From an uncultured Collinsella sp. (GTDB taxonomy: Bacteria; Actinomycetota; Coriobacteriia; Coriobacteriales; Coriobacteriaceae), in NCBI GenBank assembly GCA_902470905.1, contig CABRIC010000005.1, forward strand, positions 3,560 to 67,559: DNA of 64,000 bases. Reading direction: 5' to 3'. This document shows, piece by piece, positions 1 through 8,240 of this stretch (positions are counted from its first letter, which is position 1; the number at the start of each line of letters is the position of its first letter). The notes below the pieces were generated by a model, which saw only the letters and a list, made by a program, of their open reading frames with translations, searched no databases and had not been told where the DNA came from. The translations under genes were made by a program, and so were the position numbers.

Positions 1-1782
1 GAGCAGCTCTTTGAGGCCTTCCGCATGCTCAAGGCCAAGGGCGCCGAGAATTTTGGCATCCATGCCTTCCTTGCCAGCAACACCGTCACTAACGACTACT
101 ATCCCAAGCTCGCACGCATCCTCTTTAAACTTGCCGTGCGCCTGGAGCGCGAGACCGGCGCACATGTCGCCTTTATCAATCTGTCCGGCGGTGTGGGTAT
201 CCCCTACCTGCCCGAGCAGCAGGCTAACGACATTCACGCCATCGGTGAGGGCGTACACGCAGCCTACGACGAGATTCTGGTCCCCGCCGGCATGGGCGAT
301 GTGGCGATCTGCACCGAGATGGGTCGCTTTATGATGGGCCCCTACGGCTGCCTGGTCACCAAGGCCATCCACGAGAAGCAGATCTACAAGGACTATATCG
401 GCGTGGACGCAAGCGCCGTCGATCTGATTCGTCCTGCCATGTATGGCGCCTACCACCACATTACGGTGATGGGCCAGCCGGGTGGCGACGACAAGACCAC
501 AGCGCCCGTCACGGACACCTACGACATCACGGGCAATCTGTGCGAGAACAACGACAAGTTCGCCATCGATCGCGAGCTGCCGCATATCGACATGGGCGAC
601 CTGCTTGTGATCCACGATACCGGCGCGCATGGCTACTCCATGGGCTACAACTACAATGGACGCCTGCGCTCCGCCGAGGTCCTGTTGCGCCCCGATGGCT
701 CGGCCGACCTCATCCGCCGCGCCGAGCGCCCGGGCGATTACTTTGCCACGCTCGACGTGCTGCCGAGCGGCCGAGAGCTGCTGGCCAAGTCGCGCGCCGA
801 AAGTGCCCGCCGTCGCGCCCAAGACGAGCGCCTGGCAGTCGCCGCCCAATGGAACAAACGCATCCAGATCGCGGACGCGAAGGAGAAGAACATGGACATC
901 CGCAACCTCGAGGGCTCAATCGTCGCCCTCGTCACGCCGTTTAAAAAGGATGGCAGTGTCGACTTTGACGCACTCGAGCGCCTTATCGATTTCCACCTGC
1001 AAAACGGCACCGACGCCATCCTCACCCTGGGCACCACCGGCGAGAGCGCCACGATGACCGACGACGAGGACAACTCCGTCGTCGCCGCCGTGGTCAAGCA
1101 TGTTGCAGGACGCGTCCCCGTCATTGCTGGCTCGGGCTCCAACTCCACGCAGACCATGCTCACCAAGTCGCTTACTTACCAGGGCTTGGGAGCCGACGGC
1201 CTGCTGCTCATTACCCCCTACTACAACAAGTCCAACGAAGAGGGTATCTATCAGCACTTTAAGACCGTCGCCGATGCCGTGGACATCCCCTGCATCCTGT
1301 ACAACATCCCCGGCCGCTGCGGCTGCGGTATCAGCGAGCGCAACGTAGAGCGCCTGGCCGCGCACCCCAACATCATGGGTATTAAGGAGGCCTCGGGCAA
1401 CGTCGCCTACGCGGCCAAGATCGCCCACCTGCTGTCAGACGACTTCCGCATGTACTCGGGCGAGGACGCGCTTACCGTGCCGCTCATGAGCCTGGGCGCC
1501 TCGGGCACCATCAGCGTGTGGGCAGACGTGCAGCCGCAGCTCGTGCATGACATGTGCCGTGCCTATTTGGACGGTGACGTGGCGCGTGCCCGCGATATCC
1601 AAATTGCCGGCCAGCCGCTCATCAATGCCCTCTTTAGTGAGGTCAACCCCATCCCCGTCAAAGAGGCGCTCGCCCAGATGGGTATGATCGAGGCAAACTA
1701 CCGCATGCCGCTGTGCCCCATGGCAGACGACACGCGCTCTGCACTTACCGATGCTCTGAAGGGGGCTGGTCTGCTTGATTAA
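1..1782 (+). CDS. lysA: LysA-DapA open reading frame (5' partial): diaminopimelate decarboxylase running in frame into dihydrodipicolinate synthase
   Basis: The frame is open from base 1, so the gene starts upstream of the window. Codons 1-297 are the C-terminal part of a PLP-dependent diaminopimelate decarboxylase, which converts meso-DAP to lysine. Visible motifs are FGIHAF, the PLP phosphate-binding GGVGIPY, EMGRFMMGP, and CENND, a variant of the family CESxD motif. Family members usually end just after YFATLD (about base 750). Here about 45 charged, helix-prone residues follow with no stop and enter DapA at its Met (892). A good AAGGAG site before 892 suggests DapA can also be made alone. 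Either a true bifunctional fusion or loss of the lysA stop codon is possible. Confidence 0.85.
   Translation, partial: EQLFEAFRMLKAKGAENFGIHAFLASNTVTNDYYPKLARILFKLAVRLERETGAHVAFINLSGGVGIPYLPEQQANDIHAIGEGVHAAYDEILVPAGMGDVAICTEMGRFMMGPYGCLVTKAIHEKQIYKDYIGVDASAVDLIRPAMYGAYHHITVMGQPGGDDKTTAPVTDTYDITGNLCENNDKFAIDRELPHIDMGDLLVIHDTGAHGYSMGYNYNGRLRSAEVLLRPDGSADLIRRAERPGDYFATLDVLPSGRELLAKSRAESARRRAQDERLAVAAQWNKRIQIADAKEKNMDIRNLEGSIVALVTPFKKDGSVDFDALERLIDFHLQNGTDAILTLGTTGESATMTDDEDNSVVAAVVKHVAGRVPVIAGSGSNSTQTMLTKSLTYQGLGADGLLLITPYYNKSNEEGIYQHFKTVADAVDIPCILYNIPGRCGCGISERNVERLAAHPNIMGIKEASGNVAYAAKIAHLLSDDFRMYSGEDALTVPLMSLGASGTISVWADVQPQLVHDMCRAYLDGDVARARDIQIAGQPLINALFSEVNPIPVKEALAQMGMIEANYRMPLCPMADDTRSALTDALKGAGLLD
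892..1782 (+). CDS. dapA: 4-hydroxy-tetrahydrodipicolinate synthase (DapA), as domain or internal start
   Basis: DapA condenses pyruvate with aspartate semialdehyde, the first committed step of the lysine/DAP pathway in the cytoplasm. From ATG 892 the product is 296 residues, the normal length of the family. Visible signatures are GTTGESAT near residue 45, the ITPYYNK segment, the tyrosine in CILYNIPGR near residue 135, and the Schiff-base lysine in GIKEASG near residue 163. AAGGAG sits seven bases before the ATG. The same frame continues upstream into lysA without a stop. dapB starts inside the last codons of this gene, so the two are probably translationally coupled. Confidence 0.9.
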   Translation: MDIRNLEGSIVALVTPFKKDGSVDFDALERLIDFHLQNGTDAILTLGTTGESATMTDDEDNSVVAAVVKHVAGRVPVIAGSGSNSTQTMLTKSLTYQGLGADGLLLITPYYNKSNEEGIYQHFKTVADAVDIPCILYNIPGRCGCGISERNVERLAAHPNIMGIKEASGNVAYAAKIAHLLSDDFRMYSGEDALTVPLMSLGASGTISVWADVQPQLVHDMCRAYLDGDVARARDIQIAGQPLINALFSEVNPIPVKEALAQMGMIEANYRMPLCPMADDTRSALTDALKGAGLLD

Positions 1783-2515
1783 GACCGTCATTATGGGAAC
1801 GGGCCGCATGGGCTCGCTCATCCGCACCACCGCCGAGGGCGTTGTCGACGCCGCCGGTCAACCCGTTTTTGATATCGTGGCCCAGATTGGCTTCGATTTG
1901 AGCAAGCTCGAGAACGCACCGGCTGCCGATGTGATTATCGACTTCTCGAACGTCGTGACCTTCGATGCCGTCGTCGCCTATGTCGAGCGCACGGGCGCGG
2001 CGTTGGTCTCGGGCACCACAGGCTACACCCCCGAGCAGATGGACCGTCTGCGCGAGCTGGGCCAGAACACCCGCGTTATGCACTCGGGCAATTACTCCAT
2101 CGGCATCGCAGCCCTGCGTCATCTAGTGGCCCAGGCCACGCGCGAGTTGCCCGGCTTTGACTGCGAAATCGTCGAGACGCACCACAACCAAAAGGTCGAC
2201 GCCCCCAGCGGTACCGCCAAGCTGCTGCTCGACGCCGTAGTCGAGGCCGAGCCCGAGACAGGCTACCACCCCGTCTACGGACGCGAGGGCATGTGCGGCG
2301 CGCGCGATCCCAAGGAGATCGGCATGCACTCGCTGCGCGGTGGCACTGTCGCCGGCGTCCACGAAGTGAGTTTCTTTGGCCAGGACGAGGAGGTCACGCT
2401 CACCCACCGCGCCACGAGCCGTCAGATCTTCGTCAACGGCGCCCTGGCCGCCGCCCAGAAGCTCGTCACCCGCGAACCCGGCTTCTATACGTTCGACCAG
2501 GTCATGTTTGCCTAA
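1775..2515 (+). CDS. dapB: 4-hydroxy-tetrahydrodipicolinate reductase (DapB)
   Basis: DapB reduces the DapA product with NAD(P)H. The 246-residue protein has the N-terminal nucleotide-binding GTGRMG, the SGTTGYT segment near residue 85, and the substrate-binding ETHHNQKVDAPSGTA motif near residue 130. The start is a TTG that overlaps the dapA stop by eight bases and is preceded by AAGGGGG, which fits coupling to dapA. It is somewhat short for the family, with a compact N-terminal Rossmann part, but no key motif is missing. It forms an operon with lysA-dapA and dapH. Confidence 0.93.
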   Translation: MIKTVIMGTGRMGSLIRTTAEGVVDAAGQPVFDIVAQIGFDLSKLENAPAADVIIDFSNVVTFDAVVAYVERTGAALVSGTTGYTPEQMDRLRELGQNTRVMHSGNYSIGIAALRHLVAQATRELPGFDCEIVETHHNQKVDAPSGTAKLLLDAVVEAEPETGYHPVYGREGMCGARDPKEIGMHSLRGGTVAGVHEVSFFGQDEEVTLTHRATSRQIFVNGALAAAQKLVTREPGFYTFDQVMFA

Positions 2516-2554
2516 CCAGGTATCAACCGAATCGACCCAAAGGAGAGATAGCAA

Positions 2555-3274
2555 ATGAGCAACGCAGCCGAGATGGATGCCCAGGAGATTATCAACTACA
2601 TCGCCACCGCGCCCAAAAAGACACCTGTCAAGCTGTACGTGCGCGAGAAGCCCAGCATGAAGGTTGCCTGGGGCGACGCACATGTCTACGGCGGCCGTCG
2701 CGGCAAGACCGTCTTTGGCGACTGGGATGAGCTCAAGGCCATCCTCGATGCCAATGCCGACTCCATCGACTACTACGATGTCGAGAATGACTGCCGCAAC
2801 TCTGCCGTGCCCATGCTCGACCTTAAGGGCATCAACGCCCGCATCGAGCCGGGCGCGATCATCCGTGACCGCGTCGAGATCGGCGATCGCGCCGTCATCA
2901 TGATGGGCGCCATCATCAACATCGGCTCCGTCATTGGCGAAGGCTCCATGATTGATATGGGCGCCGTGCTGGGCGGCCGCGCCACCGTGGGCAAGAACTG
3001 CCACATCGGCGCCGGCACCGTGCTGGCAGGCGTTGTGGAGCCCGCCAGCGCCACGCCCGTCATCATCGAGGACGATGTCATGATCGGCGCCAACGCCGTG
3101 GTCCTGGAGGGCGTGCACGTAGGCAAGGGCGCTGTCGTTGCCGCCGGCGCCGTGTGCGTCGAGGATGTCCCCGCCGGCGCCGTCGTGGCCGGTGTCCCCG
3201 CCCGCGTCATCAAGATGCGCGACGAGAAGACCAGCAGCAAGACCGGCCTGGAAGAGGGCTTACGTCAACTTTAA
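2555..3274 (+). CDS. dapH: 2,3,4,5-tetrahydropyridine-2,6-dicarboxylate N-acetyltransferase (DapH)
   Basis: DapH acetylates tetrahydrodipicolinate with acetyl-CoA, the entry to the acetylase branch of DAP synthesis. The 239-residue protein has the DapH N-terminal domain (about 1-85) followed by left-handed beta-helix hexapeptide repeats (about 90-215), for example VIGEGSMIDMGAVLGGRATV. It ends in the usual ARVIKMRD cap region. AAAGGAGAGA precedes the ATG by about seven bases, and the gene lies 39 bases after dapB. It is the last gene of the operon. The acetyl branch also needs an N-acetyl-DAP aminotransferase and a deacetylase. The aminotransferase at 6960-8123 is one possible partner (inference). 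Confidence 0.92.
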   Translation: MSNAAEMDAQEIINYIATAPKKTPVKLYVREKPSMKVAWGDAHVYGGRRGKTVFGDWDELKAILDANADSIDYYDVENDCRNSAVPMLDLKGINARIEPGAIIRDRVEIGDRAVIMMGAIINIGSVIGEGSMIDMGAVLGGRATVGKNCHIGAGTVLAGVVEPASATPVIIEDDVMIGANAVVLEGVHVGKGAVVAAGAVCVEDVPAGAVVAGVPARVIKMRDEKTSSKTGLEEGLRQL

Positions 3275-3279
3275 TAGTT

Positions 3280-3305
3280 ACGCGGTTTTGACAAACCGCG
3301 TTTTC
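3280..3305 (+). terminator. Rho-independent terminator of the dap operon
   Basis: ACGCGGTTT-tgac-AAACCGCGT forms a nine-base-pair stem followed by TTTTCG, six bases after the dapH stop. Confidence 0.8.
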
Positions 3306-3359
3306 GCTGACGTATGCCCAACCTGCGGCGCAATGTCAGCAACCAAGCCGAAAACAAAA

Positions 3360-3396
3360 AAGGCCGAAGTCCCGAAGGGCTTCGGCCTTTGTTTTT
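3360..3396. terminator. Bidirectional terminator between dapH and the nucleoid-associated protein gene
   Basis: The stem AAGGCCGAAG/CTTCGGCCTT has a ten-base loop, an A-run on the left and TGTTTTT on the right, so it can work on both strands. It separates convergent genes ending at 3274 (+) and 3417 (-). Confidence 0.8.
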
Positions 3397-3416
3397 CTGC
3401 AACGTCCAAGCACAGC

Positions 3417-4421
3417 TTATCGATTCTCAATACTTCCGATGTTCTTGAGCTCGATAGAGATGAGGCCGTTGGGTTCGTTGACGAACTCGATGTACTCGGA
3501 GTTCGAACCCATCTCGGCCGGGAAGCTGATTTCGATACCCGTGTCGGTACGGATCTTGTGATTGCGCACAGCTGCGCGCTCGACCTGTTTGCGCTCCACA
3601 GGCACGCGCTCGGGCACCTTCTCCTCGGTCAGTGCCGCGCGCACGCTCTCCTTGATAACCGGCTCGTCCTCAAAGACCTCATCGACGATATCCCAAGGCG
3701 GCAGCTCCTCGTCGTCTTCAACCTTCTCGGCAACAGCGGCTTTGACCTTGGCGAGCGCTACGGCCGTGTTGGCGCCGTGTTCTTCAGCGACCTCCTCGAC
3801 CACGCGCGTCACCGTGTCGATGACCTCCTTACCCGAAACGCCCGTGTCGCATTGCAGCAGGCCGTCGGGAATGAGCATGCGATCCTCGCCGGCAATCTTG
3901 CGTTTCTTATCCACATAGCCGATCTCCATGGTGCTTGCACGCACGATTGCATAGCTCGGCACCTTTTGCGAAGGGTTCGGCAGAATGGCATAGTGGCGCG
4001 CGATGTCGTTACGCACCTCGCCCTCTTCGCGACCCACCTCGTGCATGAATGCCTGCTTGGAGCCCAGCAGCATCACGGCAAACCAGCGGGCATCCTCATC
4101 ATCGTCAAAGTCCGCCACAAGCACGTCAGTGGACTCGGCCTTCTCGGCCTTGGTGAGTTCGGAAGAGATGAACTCCGCAATCTGCTTCGACAGGTCCACG
4201 AACTCACGCTCACCAAAGAAATAGCCCTTGAGCTCGCCGCCGAATGCGGAGTTCTCGGCAAACGTGGCACGCTTGTTGTCGGCCGAAGTACGAGCGCGCC
4301 GCAGGTGCGTGGTCACGAAGTTGCGCACGGTACGGCTCTCGATATCGAGCTCGCGCTGGCTCATGACGTTGACGGCAGAGTCAAAGTCCAGGATATGCAG
4401 AATCGCGTGATTGATTTTCAT
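3417..4421 (-). CDS. 37-kDa nucleoid-associated protein (NdpA/YejK family)
   Basis: The product matches the NdpA/YejK nucleoid-associated family in its start (MKINHAILHILDF), its length of 334 residues, and its conserved middle (FMHEVGREEGE, RHYAILPNPSQK). The family associates with the nucleoid; its precise role is poorly defined. The start is placed at 4421 rather than three codons upstream at 4430. The purine-rich site GGA is about nine bases from 4421 but directly abuts the other ATG, and family members begin MKIN. It stands alone between the dap operon and a DUF2974 gene on the same strand. Confidence 0.85.
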   Translation of the reverse strand: MKINHAILHILDFDSAVNVMSQRELDIESRTVRNFVTTHLRRARTSADNKRATFAENSAFGGELKGYFFGEREFVDLSKQIAEFISSELTKAEKAESTDVLVADFDDDEDARWFAVMLLGSKQAFMHEVGREEGEVRNDIARHYAILPNPSQKVPSYAIVRASTMEIGYVDKKRKIAGEDRMLIPDGLLQCDTGVSGKEVIDTVTRVVEEVAEEHGANTAVALAKVKAAVAEKVEDDEELPPWDIVDEVFEDEPVIKESVRAALTEEKVPERVPVERKQVERAAVRNHKIRTDTGIEISFPAEMGSNSEYIEFVNEPNGLISIELKNIGSIENR

Positions 4422-4497
4422 ATACGGCATTCCGTTCTAGATCGAATTGAGCACGAACCAGTATAGCGGTCAAGCCCGCCCCAGGCGCATCGAAGAT

Positions 4498-4528
4498 TGG
4501 TGCATCGGGGATAGGTTGCTTTGCACCA
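4498..4528. repeat. 31-bp intergenic repeat, left copy, beside the DUF2974 gene
   Basis: Ends TGGTGCA/TGCACCA are inverted, and the middle reads GGGGATAGGTTGCTT. A second copy with 27 of 31 identical bases lies at 5711-5741, so the two copies bracket the gene at 4533-5693. Confidence 0.75.
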
Positions 4529-4532
4529 ATGG

Positions 4533-5693
4533 TTAGCGCATGAGCTCGGACTGCCAAGCCTCGAGCTGTTCTGCCAAACTCTTGCCGGCAGCGGGCATGT
4601 CGATCTGAGGTCGTTTGGGCAGCAGTGCGCATTTAAGGATTGCCACGATGGTCTGCGAGACAAAGCGTCGTGTATCCTCGTCAAAGCCTTGCGCAGCCTG
4701 GAGCATCACGGGCAGGCTCTCGCGCAGATTCCCAGCGATATCCGCAAACCGCTCAGCACCCGTAGCCTCAAACACGGAGAACAACGCATCTACAAAACGC
4801 TCGCGTTCGCTAGGCGACACTGCAAGCAGCATCTCGCGAATGGAACCATCAACGTATCGAGCACCGGCAGACAGGCGCTCACAGTACACGAAGTCGTGAC
4901 CATCAACCACCCAGCTAAAGGGATTGTGCTGCAGCAGGCTGAACTCGGTGCTCTCAACGATGGCATAGTCCTCCTGTGTCTCGAACATCATGCCAAAGAT
5001 CGACGACCGAGGTAGCGTCTTGTCGATTCGACCGGAAAGATCGGCAAAGGCGTTGCCGTTCAGAAACTCCTCGACGAAGCCCGGACCATCATGGGAATAC
5101 GCCCGTTCGATTCGTTCACGGGCAACATCGGAGCACATCGCTGCACCGTACACCGCAAGGTTTCCACCCTTGGAATGACCCCCGCACAAAAGCGGCCCGC
5201 CAATCGCATCCGCCGCCTCGTCCACATAACGTGCCGCGGATTCCTGGGCCGGCACAGGACACCGGAACGCCATGTTAAAGTCTTCTTTCCAGCCCACAAT
5301 CGTACTATCGGTCCCCCGGAAGGAAAGATAACTAAACCCCGCCGGAAACCGGAACGCCATGGCTGCAAACTGCTCCGTCGCCACCATATCGCTCACAGCA
5401 CGATAGCCGCAAACGTGCACGCCACGGTAGCGAGGACTTGCTGCCACGGCCTCCAACAAGGCCCTGCTCCCCTCCGGGTCCCACAAGTCGTCAATCATGT
5501 CCCGGTAGCACTCGGCACGCAGCAGCTCGCGTACGTCAAGGCCCTGCCAGTTCGTCAGCTCCGCCATATCACCCGGCAAACGCAAATAGGACAACCACGC
5601 AAAGACCAGGCTATCCACCGCGCAGAACGGCCGCTCCTCAAACGGATCAAACGCCGTCTGGGCATAGGTCAAAAAATTAGGCGAATCCGACAT
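4533..5693 (-). CDS. DUF2974 (Mbeg1-like) alpha/beta-hydrolase-fold protein
   Basis: The 386-residue protein resembles the DUF2974 family of lipase-like proteins. The nucleophile elbow GGHSKGGNLA lies near residue 170, and the strand YLSFRGTDSTIVGWKEDFN precedes it near residue 125. SHDGPGF follows near residue 205. There is no signal peptide, so a cytoplasmic location is likely. The natural substrate of the family is not established. GGGAGGG lies three bases from the ATG at 5693. The gene is monocistronic and bracketed by two copies of a 31-bp repeat, which hints that gene and repeats may have moved together (inference). Confidence 0.8.
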   Translation of the reverse strand: MSDSPNFLTYAQTAFDPFEERPFCAVDSLVFAWLSYLRLPGDMAELTNWQGLDVRELLRAECYRDMIDDLWDPEGSRALLEAVAASPRYRGVHVCGYRAVSDMVATEQFAAMAFRFPAGFSYLSFRGTDSTIVGWKEDFNMAFRCPVPAQESAARYVDEAADAIGGPLLCGGHSKGGNLAVYGAAMCSDVARERIERAYSHDGPGFVEEFLNGNAFADLSGRIDKTLPRSSIFGMMFETQEDYAIVESTEFSLLQHNPFSWVVDGHDFVYCERLSAGARYVDGSIREMLLAVSPSERERFVDALFSVFEATGAERFADIAGNLRESLPVMLQAAQGFDEDTRRFVSQTIVAILKCALLPKRPQIDMPAAGKSLAEQLEAWQSELMR

Positions 5694-5710
5694 GGCCCTC
5701 CCATCAACTA

Positions 5711-5741
5711 TGGTGCATTGGGGTCAGGTTACTTTGCACCA
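5711..5741. repeat. 31-bp intergenic repeat, right copy
   Basis: This copy shares the TGGTGCA/TGCACCA ends and the core GGGGTCAGGTTACTTTG with the copy at 4498-4528, in the same orientation. It directly abuts the ldh terminator. Confidence 0.75.
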
Positions 5742-5776
5742 AAAAGGCGCCCGGACCGTGTGGGCCCGGACGCCTT
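5741..5776 (-). terminator. Terminator of ldh
   Basis: On the minus strand AAGGCGTCCGGG pairs with CCGGGCGCCTT and is followed by TTTTGG, 32 bases after the ldh stop. Confidence 0.75.
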
Positions 5777-5807
5777 CATTGTAGCTTTTCGCTCTAGCGA
5801 GCTTGAT

Positions 5808-6758
5808 TTAGCAGGAGAAATCGACGCTGTCGATGATGTCCTTGAGGGCCTTGGCGGAGACGGTGAGCTCATGCTGCTCGTCGTCGTTCAGCGGCACGGG
5901 GACGCGGCAGACAACGCCGTCGCGCCCAACGACGGTCGGCATGGAGATGGCAAGATCGGACAGGCCATACTCGCCCACCATGAGCGAGGAGACAGGCAGA
6001 ACGGTCTGCTCATCGCGCATAACGGCGGTGCAGATGCGCTTGACGGCCATGGCGACGCCATAGTAGGTGGCGTGCTTCTTCTCGATGATGGTGTAGGCGG
6101 AGTTCTTGACGTCCTCGGCGATGCGCTTCTCGGCAGCCTCATGCTCCAGATGGCCGTGAAGCTCGCAGAAGGTGTTCAGCGGAACGCCGGCAACCTGAGC
6201 GCTGGACCAAGCGACAAACTCGGAGTCACCGTGCTCACCCATGACGTAGGCCTGAACGTCGCGCGGATCGACCTCGACGTGAGCGCCGAGCATCTGCTGC
6301 AGACGGCCGGTGTCGAGCACGGTGCCGGAGCCGATGACGTGACCCTCGGGCAGGCCGGACATCTTGATGGCGGCGTAGGTCAGAACGTCGACCGGGTTGG
6401 AAACGATTAGCAGAATGCCGTCGAAGCCGGACTTCTTAATCTCGGGGATAATGGACTTAAAGATGTTGACGTTCTTGTTGACCAGGTCCAGGCGGGTCTC
6501 ACCGGGCTTCTGGGCAGCGCCAGCAGTGACGACGATCATAGCGGCGTCGGCGACATCGGAATAATCACCGGCGTAGATCTTCATCGGCTCGGCAAACGTC
6601 ATGCCGTGCGCGATATCCAGGGCCTCACCCTCGGCGCGGTTCTTGTCCACGTCGATGAGGACCATCTCGGAGAACAGACCGCTCTGCATCAGTGCGAACG
6701 CCGAAGACGAACCGACGAAACCGCACCCGACAATAGCGACCTTCTTCTCGTTAACCAT
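5808..6758 (-). CDS. ldh: L-lactate dehydrogenase
   Basis: The enzyme interconverts pyruvate and L-lactate with NAD(H), the usual redox sink of a fermentative anaerobe. The 316-residue product has the Rossmann GCGFVGSS near residue 12, the NAD-binding VVTAGAAQKPGETR near residue 82, and the active-site histidine in GEHGDSEFVAWS near residue 178. The residues around the mobile loop are those of LDH rather than malate dehydrogenase. The start at 6758 (MVNEKKVAIVG) has GGGAG eight bases upstream; a longer reading lacks a ribosome site. The gene has its own terminator and appears monocistronic. Confidence 0.93.
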   Translation of the reverse strand: MVNEKKVAIVGCGFVGSSSAFALMQSGLFSEMVLIDVDKNRAEGEALDIAHGMTFAEPMKIYAGDYSDVADAAMIVVTAGAAQKPGETRLDLVNKNVNIFKSIIPEIKKSGFDGILLIVSNPVDVLTYAAIKMSGLPEGHVIGSGTVLDTGRLQQMLGAHVEVDPRDVQAYVMGEHGDSEFVAWSSAQVAGVPLNTFCELHGHLEHEAAEKRIAEDVKNSAYTIIEKKHATYYGVAMAVKRICTAVMRDEQTVLPVSSLMVGEYGLSDLAISMPTVVGRDGVVCRVPVPLNDDEQHELTVSAKALKDIIDSVDFSC

Positions 6759-6785
6759 TAGAAGCTCCCATCTCTCTCCACAAAC

Positions 6786-6814
6786 AAGCCGCCCGGGAAC
6801 GACCCGAGCGGCTT
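6786..6814 (-). terminator. Terminator-like hairpin upstream of ldh
   Basis: On the minus strand AAGCCGCTCGGG pairs with CCCGGGCGGCTT and is followed by GTTTGT. It lies 28 bases before the ldh ATG and about 145 bases after the aminotransferase stop. It could end the upstream transcript or attenuate ldh. Confidence 0.55.
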
Positions 6815-6959
6815 GCCGTGATCCCAATACATCCAATCGGGACTTTGATTATGCTCCTATTCGCAGCCAAAAATCGACCGTTTACCGAAATTATTTGCAG
6901 AATTCGTAAAATAACTGCACGAAATCGGTTTCGAGCTATTGACGAGCCGAAATAGCTTT

Positions 6960-8123
6960 CTAATACAGGCCCGCCTCGCGAATGGCCTCGACAGCCAAAG
7001 CGATCTGGTCGGGCGGCAAGACCAGCGCCATGCGCACGTGCCCCTCACCCGAAGGACCAAAGCTCGCGCCCGGCGTCACCACAACGCCGGCCTTCTCCAT
7101 GAGCTCCTCGCAAAACGCCATGGAATCGGTGCGGCCACCGGGAAGCTTGGCCCACACAAACATAGAGCCATGCGCGTTGGGGCGCTCCCAGCCCAGGCCC
7201 TCAAGACCGTCGCACAGGGCATCGCGGCGCTCCTGGTACTTCAGACGCTGCGCCTCGACCTCATCGCGCGGACCGTTCAAGCAGGCGATAGCAGCCTTCT
7301 GGATCGGGAAGAACATACCGAAGTCGATCTGGCCGCGCAGCTTGGCAAAGGCCGAGACCACATCCTCGCGACCGACCAAAAAGCCGATGCGCGCGCCGGT
7401 GACGTTAAACGACTTAGAGAGCGAGAAGAACTCCACGCCCACCTCGAGCGCGCCGGGATACTGCAAAAAGCTTCCGCCCGGCTCGCCGTCAAACACGATG
7501 TCGGAGTACGCGTTGTCATGGACGATGAGCAGGTCGTGCTCGCGGGCGAAAGCGATAATCTCCTCGTAGACCTCGGGCGTACCCACCGAGCCGACCGGGT
7601 TCGCGGGCAGCGACACGATCATATACTTGGCGCGATCGGCCACCTCGGGATCGATACCCGCCACATAGGGCAGGTAATTATGCTCGGCAACCAGCGGATA
7701 GTATTCGAGCTTGGCATCGGCGATCTTGGCACCCGCCTCAAAGACCGGGTAGCACGGATCGGGAACCAGAATGGTGTCACCCGGATCGAGCAGGGCCAGG
7801 CCCAAATGGCCCACGCCCTCCTGTGTGCCGTTGCACGACTGCACCATAGACGGTGTGATGCCCGAAACGCCAAAGCGGCGCTCGTAGTAATCGCACACGG
7901 CTTGCTTAAGCTCGGGCAGATCGCGCAGGGCATACTTCCACATCTCGGGGTCCTGGGCTGCCTGCGTGAGCGCCTCGACCACGTGGTCGTACGGCTTAAA
8001 GTCGGGTGTGCCCACGCTCATGTTGTAAATGGTCTTGCCCTGGGCCTTAAGCGCAAGAAGCTTGTTATTGAGCGAGGCAAAAACCTCCGCGCCAAAGCGG
8101 TCGAGACGCTGCGATGCCTGCAT
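6960..8123 (-). CDS. PLP-dependent class I/II aminotransferase
   Basis: This is a 387-residue fold-type I aminotransferase. It has the SVGTPDFKP segment near residue 38, the NP pair in SLPANPVGS near residue 170, and the PLP lysine in FFSLSKSFNVTGARIGF near residue 236. It resembles the LL-DAP/alanine/aspartate aminotransferase group, so the amino-group donor is not clear from sequence. Because the window encodes DapH, an N-acetyl-DAP aminotransferase role is possible (inference). The start at 8123 (MQASQRLDRFG) has AAAGGTGG six bases upstream. The preceding nadE terminator indicates a separate transcript. Confidence 0.82.
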   Translation of the reverse strand: MQASQRLDRFGAEVFASLNNKLLALKAQGKTIYNMSVGTPDFKPYDHVVEALTQAAQDPEMWKYALRDLPELKQAVCDYYERRFGVSGITPSMVQSCNGTQEGVGHLGLALLDPGDTILVPDPCYPVFEAGAKIADAKLEYYPLVAEHNYLPYVAGIDPEVADRAKYMIVSLPANPVGSVGTPEVYEEIIAFAREHDLLIVHDNAYSDIVFDGEPGGSFLQYPGALEVGVEFFSLSKSFNVTGARIGFLVGREDVVSAFAKLRGQIDFGMFFPIQKAAIACLNGPRDEVEAQRLKYQERRDALCDGLEGLGWERPNAHGSMFVWAKLPGGRTDSMAFCEELMEKAGVVVTPGASFGPSGEGHVRMALVLPPDQIALAVEAIREAGLY

Positions 8124-8141
8124 GGTGCCACCTTTCGATAT

Positions 8142-8172
8142 AAAAACGCGGCGCCCCGACAAGAGCGCCGCG
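8142..8172 (-). terminator. Terminator of nadE
   Basis: The minus-strand stem GCGGCGC/GCGCCGC is followed by GTTTTTAT. It lies between the nadE stop (8241) and the aminotransferase start. Confidence 0.75.
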
Positions 8173-8240
8173 CGATACGGGCCATCAGATTGCAAAAGTG
8201 TAACGCTTACAACCCCCGTATTGGTTCAATTTAGCCAACC

